Assembly: GCF_001279525.1 (NCBI RefSeq)
Contig: NZ_LGDY01000111.1
Location: forward strand, 12,031-76,030
Reading direction: 5' to 3'
Source of the DNA: Nocardia sp. NRRL S-836
GTDB lineage: Bacteria; Actinomycetota; Actinomycetes; Mycobacteriales; Pseudonocardiaceae
DNA length: 64,000 nt
Of this stretch, positions 61,218-64,000 are shown in pieces. The position numbers and the translations under genes were made by a program. Position 1 is the first letter of the stretch. Each line of letters begins with the position of its first letter. Below the pieces are notes generated by a model. The model did no database searches. It had not been told where the DNA came from and saw only the letters and a program-made list of their open reading frames with translations.

Positions 61218-61430
61218 GTGAAGCGGCTGGATCCAGCCGGGTATACCCGCTGGGTCGACGCCGGCCTGCTTGGGAATGAACCTCTGCGGCCAAGAGGCCG
61301 AAGGATGGCGCGACCGCAACAGCCAGCGCGACTGCGCGTTCGTCGACGGGCTCTACGGTACCGGGCTGCGGTTGACCGAGTGGGCCAGCGTCCTGCAACT
61401 GGAACTGCCCGCCGAACCGCGAGCTCCTCG
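61218..61430 (+). pseudogene. Tyrosine recombinase (integrase) remnant
   Basis: Frame 1 reads KRLDPAGYTRWVDAGLLGNE. After a one-base shift near 61275 the next reads GWRDRNSQRDCAFVDGLYGT followed by GLRLTEWASVLQLELPAEP. GLYGTGLRLTEWASVL is the box I Arg region (family TGLRxxE) of XerC-like integrases. The C-terminal catalytic part is absent. It marks a former mobile element. Confidence 0.65.
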
Positions 61431-61607
61431 TCAGTCCGCCGAGTCCGTGGCATCGACCACAACGGCGGGCAGCACCCTCGCGTCGATCAACCTGTCAGCC
61501 AGCTCCACGGCTTGACCGCGAACGACGTCCGGATCGGCGTCGTCACCGACCTGCCCGGTGATGTACTCCTGGATCACGCTGATGGCACGGTCTCGAAGCG
61601 ATGTCAC
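61431..61607 (-). CDS. Possible small hypothetical protein
   Basis: 58 residues from a GTG: TSLRDRAISVIQEYITGQVG and AVELADRLIDARVLPAVVVD. It is helical with protein-like composition. Start uncertain, as the frame is open further upstream. Confidence 0.4.
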   Translation of the reverse strand: MTSLRDRAISVIQEYITGQVGDDADPDVVRGQAVELADRLIDARVLPAVVVDATDSAD

Positions 61608-62059
61608 GGCGAAAGCATAGGTCGGGCTGTCCGTCGTGGCTGATGTCGGTTGCGGCAGGAGAAGCCCGCGTGACATCGAGAAGGACATGCTTCCCGCGCG
61701 CCGGCAAGACGGTCCGGAGACACGATCAGGATCGTCACGAGCCGCGGAAGTCGACGTCTTCTGGGCTCCGGATCCGTCGTCAGAACCCGCGGGCACCCGC
61801 TACCGGGCCGAGCTCGGGCTCGGGCTCGTCATACCGAAACACAACCGGTTCCGGTCAGGTTGATCCGCTCATGGTTGTGGCGTTGTCGAGGGTGTCGAGC
61901 TGGTGCTGCACTCGGTCGGCGTCGGTGTCGCGGCCTTGCTCCGCTGACGGGGCTGCGGAGCCTTTCCCACCCGGTAGCGCACCCACGCTCAGGCGACGTC
62001 GGCGTCCCAGACGGGCGCTCCGGTGGTCGGATCGAAGTCGTAGCGAAGTGGAGCCTGGT
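61608..62059. other. Gene-free, rearranged region
   Basis: A short minus-strand tail APLRYDFDPTTGAPVWDADV with a TGA at 61989-61991 looks like the last residues of a lost gene. Otherwise nothing. Confidence 0.35.
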
Positions 62060-62260
62060 CGCGGGCGACCCAGGACGGCCCGCGTCGCGCTGCGCTACGC
62101 GCTGCAACACGCACCCGACTCGATTGTGCTCGTGAGCTTCCGCAACCCTGGACAGATCCGCACCGACATCACGTGCCTCGGTGACCCGCTCATCGACGAC
62201 GAGATCACCGAGATCCGCACGCTGCTCCACCCCGACATCAACACGGAAGGCCGCCCGTGA
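62060..62260 (+). pseudogene. Aldo/keto reductase C-terminal remnant
   Basis: Reads VALRYALQHAPDSIVLVSFR, then NPGQIRTDITCLGDPLIDDE and ITEIRTLLHP. ALRYALQ and the NPxQIRTN-like segment are typical of the C-terminus of aldo/keto reductases. The barrel is missing. The TGA overlaps the GTG of the CYTH gene (GTGA), so the pair was once an operon. Confidence 0.65.
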
Positions 62261-62808
62261 AGTACATCGAAGTCGAGAAGAAGTTCGCACTGCCCAACGC
62301 GCAAGCACTGCGCACCCGGCTCGTCGAGATCGACGCCAAGGCCTACGAACCGTCCCGGCAGGTCGACGCCTACTACAACGCGCCGCACCGCGACTTCCTC
62401 GCGCCCGACGCCATCACCGAGTGGCTGCGCATCCGCACCGAGGACCGCGGCAGCTCGATCAACTACAAGCTCTGGCACCTCGACGAGGCCCCAGGCCCGC
62501 ACGCCGACGAGTACGAGTCGCCGATCGGTGACGTCTAGGCAGTCCGGCGCCTGCTCGGCGCGCTCAACTTCACGCCATTGGTGACGGTCGACAAGACCCG
62601 TGAGAAGTGGCGGGTGCCCGACGTCGAGATCGCCATCGACACCGTCGCCGACGCCGGTAACTTCGTCGAGTTCGAGTTCAAGGGGGACGCACTCGACCCG
62701 CAGGACGCCTTCGCACGGCTCGACACGTTCCTCACCAGCCTGAACGTCGACCTCGGAGAGCAGGTCAACCTCGGCTACCCGCACATCCTTCTGGGCCGCG
62801 AACACTAA
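62257..62808 (+). pseudogene. CYTH-domain (class IV adenylate cyclase-like) gene with one in-frame TAG
   Basis: From GTG 62257 the product starts with the ExExK signature (EVEKKF) and runs to residue 93. A TAG at 62536-62538 interrupts, then the same frame continues AVRRLLGALNFTPLVTVDKT, VEIAIDTVADAGNFVEFEFK and LGYPHILLGREH to a TAA. All CYTH tunnel segments (acidic and basic strands) are present across the stop. Without the TAG it would be a full 182-residue enzyme acting on a triphosphate. Confidence 0.75.
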
Positions 62809-63140
62809 ACCTTCGTCCACACAGGAGCCCCCGCACCCACGCTGGTGCGGGGAACCTCGCCGTCGACGTGGCAAGAGCCGGCCAGACTCACGCCAGGTGA
62901 CGGGGCCACTCGCGAGGCGTCTTTCCTCGCGGCCGTGAGTTCACGTGCGGTCTGCCCGTCGACCAGGACTCGGTTGAGCATCTCCTGCCGACATCTCCAG
63001 GCCCGCAGCCACCGCTTGAACTGTTTCCCGGCATCTTCCGCCCGGCGTGCCGACGCCTGGTGTTCCAGTTTGACTGCCTCGGCTTGGGCCGCGACGGCCG
63101 CGTGGCTGTCAGCGGCGACCAGACGTCGATCTGCTTGAAG
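62805..63140 (-). pseudogene. Helical gene remnant
   Basis: The minus-strand frame reads ERLLQADRRLVAADSHAAVA, then AQAEAVKLEHQASARRAEDA and KQFKRWLRAWRCRQEMLNRV, to a TAG at 62805. It is a long charged helix typical of coiled-coil proteins. No start is visible, so it is likely a truncated gene. Confidence 0.35.
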
Positions 63141-63341
63141 CAGGCGTTCTGCCGGCCGGGGGAGTGGCCGAGGGCGGCATCACCATCTACCTCGTTGCCT
63201 TCGACGTACTCGCCGAGGGCAGCCGCGACCTGCCTGGACCGCGCGGCGCCGGAGACCATGATGGCCGGCGCGGCCGCCACTGCAATTCCGTGGAGGCACC
63301 AAGGCGCGGCCACGCAGGAGGAGGATGGCGAACGCAGCCGG

Positions 63342-64000
63342 TCAAGTAACGTGTCGTTCGATGCGATGGTTGACTGCGACATCCCATCCCATGCAGGTGA
63401 CCACCTCCGCGCTAGGTCCGATGGCTACAGCACCGAGGCCGTTCTGCCGGAACAGCGCTTCGTTGACACCTGAGATCAGGTCCCACACTCGCACCATGTC
63501 GTCGCTACCGCCGGTGATGGCGATGGGTCGGCCGTCGATTTCGGTGCATGCCACGGCCAGCACCTGGCCGGTGTGTCCGATGAGGGTGGTGAGCGGGGTG
63601 CCGTCGGTGAGGTCCCAGACCCGCGTCTCGTCGCTGCCGCCGGTGATGGCGATGGGTCGGCCGTCGATTTCGGTGCACGCCACCGCGGTCACCGTGCCGG
63701 TGTAGCCGGAGAGGGAGGCGCGCAGGGTGCCGTCGGTGAGGTCCCAGACGCGCAGCGTGTGGTCGAAGCCGCCGGTGATCGCGATGGGTCGGCCGTCGAT
63801 TTCGGTGCACGCCACCGCTTGCACCAAATTGCTGTGGCCGGTGAGGGTGGTGAGCTGGGTGCGGTCGGTGAGGTCCCACATCCGCACCGTCCCGTCGCTG
63901 GCGCCGGTGATGGCGATGGGTCGGCCGTCGATTTCGGTGCACGCCACCGCCAGCACCGAAGCGTTATGGCCGGTGAGGGCGGTGAGCGGGGTGCCGTCGG
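63342..64000 (-). CDS. WD40-repeat protein, 5' end outside window
   Basis: The C-terminal 219 residues of a beta-propeller. Repeats of 43-44 residues share the core AVACTEIDGRPIAITGGSD followed by VRVWDLTDGTPL and LTGHT. At least four and part of a fifth are seen, and the frame is open to base 64000. It closes with a less regular blade ending ERHVT. Likely a scaffold; in actinomycetes such propellers often end a larger protein with an N-terminal effector domain, which would be outside the window. Confidence 0.88.
   Translation of the reverse strand, partial: DGTPLTALTGHNASVLAVACTEIDGRPIAITGASDGTVRMWDLTDRTQLTTLTGHSNLVQAVACTEIDGRPIAITGGFDHTLRVWDLTDGTLRASLSGYTGTVTAVACTEIDGRPIAITGGSDETRVWDLTDGTPLTTLIGHTGQVLAVACTEIDGRPIAITGGSDDMVRVWDLISGVNEALFRQNGLGAVAIGPSAEVVTCMGWDVAVNHRIERHVT
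63490..63960. repeat. Near-identical tandem DNA repeats encoding WD40 blades
   Basis: The word GATGGGTCGGCCGTCGATTT starts at 63522, 63651, 63783 and 63915, giving periods of 129, 132 and 132 bases. Identity is high at silent sites too. Confidence 0.85.

Noticed and set aside
63490..63960. Regular repeats as a possible CRISPR array
   Set aside because: The unit is about 130 bp, in frame, and encodes WD40 blades; spacers of CRISPR size are absent.
1..64000. tRNA, rRNA, riboswitch or a clear attachment site
   Set aside because: I looked for cloverleaf-like segments and duplicated tRNA ends and saw none. No riboswitch was recognised ahead of the B12-type reductase.

Overview
The window is very GC-rich, uses GTG starts freely, and carries families typical of filamentous actinomycetes: WhiB, DUF3558, DUF4913, XRE/DUF5753 with DUF397, a MAB_1171c-type membrane protein, and a class I lanthipeptide system with an isoaspartyl-type methyltransferase. 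A Pseudonocardiales-type actinomycete (Amycolatopsis or Saccharothrix relatives) is the best guess, by inference only. I saw no rRNA, tRNA or CRISPR array.

Positions 1-32.2 kb look like an integrative conjugative or plasmid-like element. The 3' part of a MobF-type relaxase/helicase gene is on the plus strand. It is followed by an IS5-family insertion sequence with perfect 24-bp ends and a -1 frameshift, and by the tail of a second, decayed IS5-like transposase. From 32.2 kb back to 3.9 kb almost everything is on the minus strand, in long translationally coupled runs (GTGA, ATGA or TGATG junctions). This block holds the type IV secretion core: coupling protein, VirB4-like ATPase, SCO6880-like protein, VirB6/TrbL-like protein, VirB8-like proteins, a small two-TM VirB2-like protein, a ParA-like ATPase and a VirB1-like NlpC/P60 hydrolase. 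A WhiB regulator sits inside it. Cargo or surface genes are fused to the run: GP88-like protein, YczE-like membrane protein, inositol-monophosphatase-like enzyme, acetyltransferase, thioesterase, two L,D-transpeptidase relatives, DUF3558-like lipoproteins and a sedolisin protease.

Positions 33-41 kb hold a cytochrome P450 convergent with a large NB-ARC/LuxR regulator, then an XRE - ImmA/IrrE protease - MAB_1171c membrane protein - NAD(P)-dependent reductase cassette. Positions 41-43.3 kb are gene remnants: a transglutaminase-like fragment, a multiply frameshifted ORF, an HTH fragment and an ATP-dependent DNA ligase fragment.

Positions 43.3-47.2 kb are a compact divergent locus. An XRE-peptide deformylase fusion faces a short class II-like ribonucleotide reductase, which is followed by a NUDIX hydrolase. 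Transposon (TniB-like) and GGDEF remnants follow.

Positions 49.9-56.3 kb are a class I (FxLD-type) lanthipeptide cluster on the minus strand: methyltransferase, a 46-residue precursor gene too short for ordinary gene calling, full-length LanB, LanC and an extra stand-alone SpaB_C-type protein. Next to it is a small-gene pair divergent from an XRE/DUF5753-DUF397 pair. The right end (58-64 kb) is largely decayed (integrase, aldo/keto reductase and CYTH remnants) and ends in a WD40-repeat gene that runs off the window.
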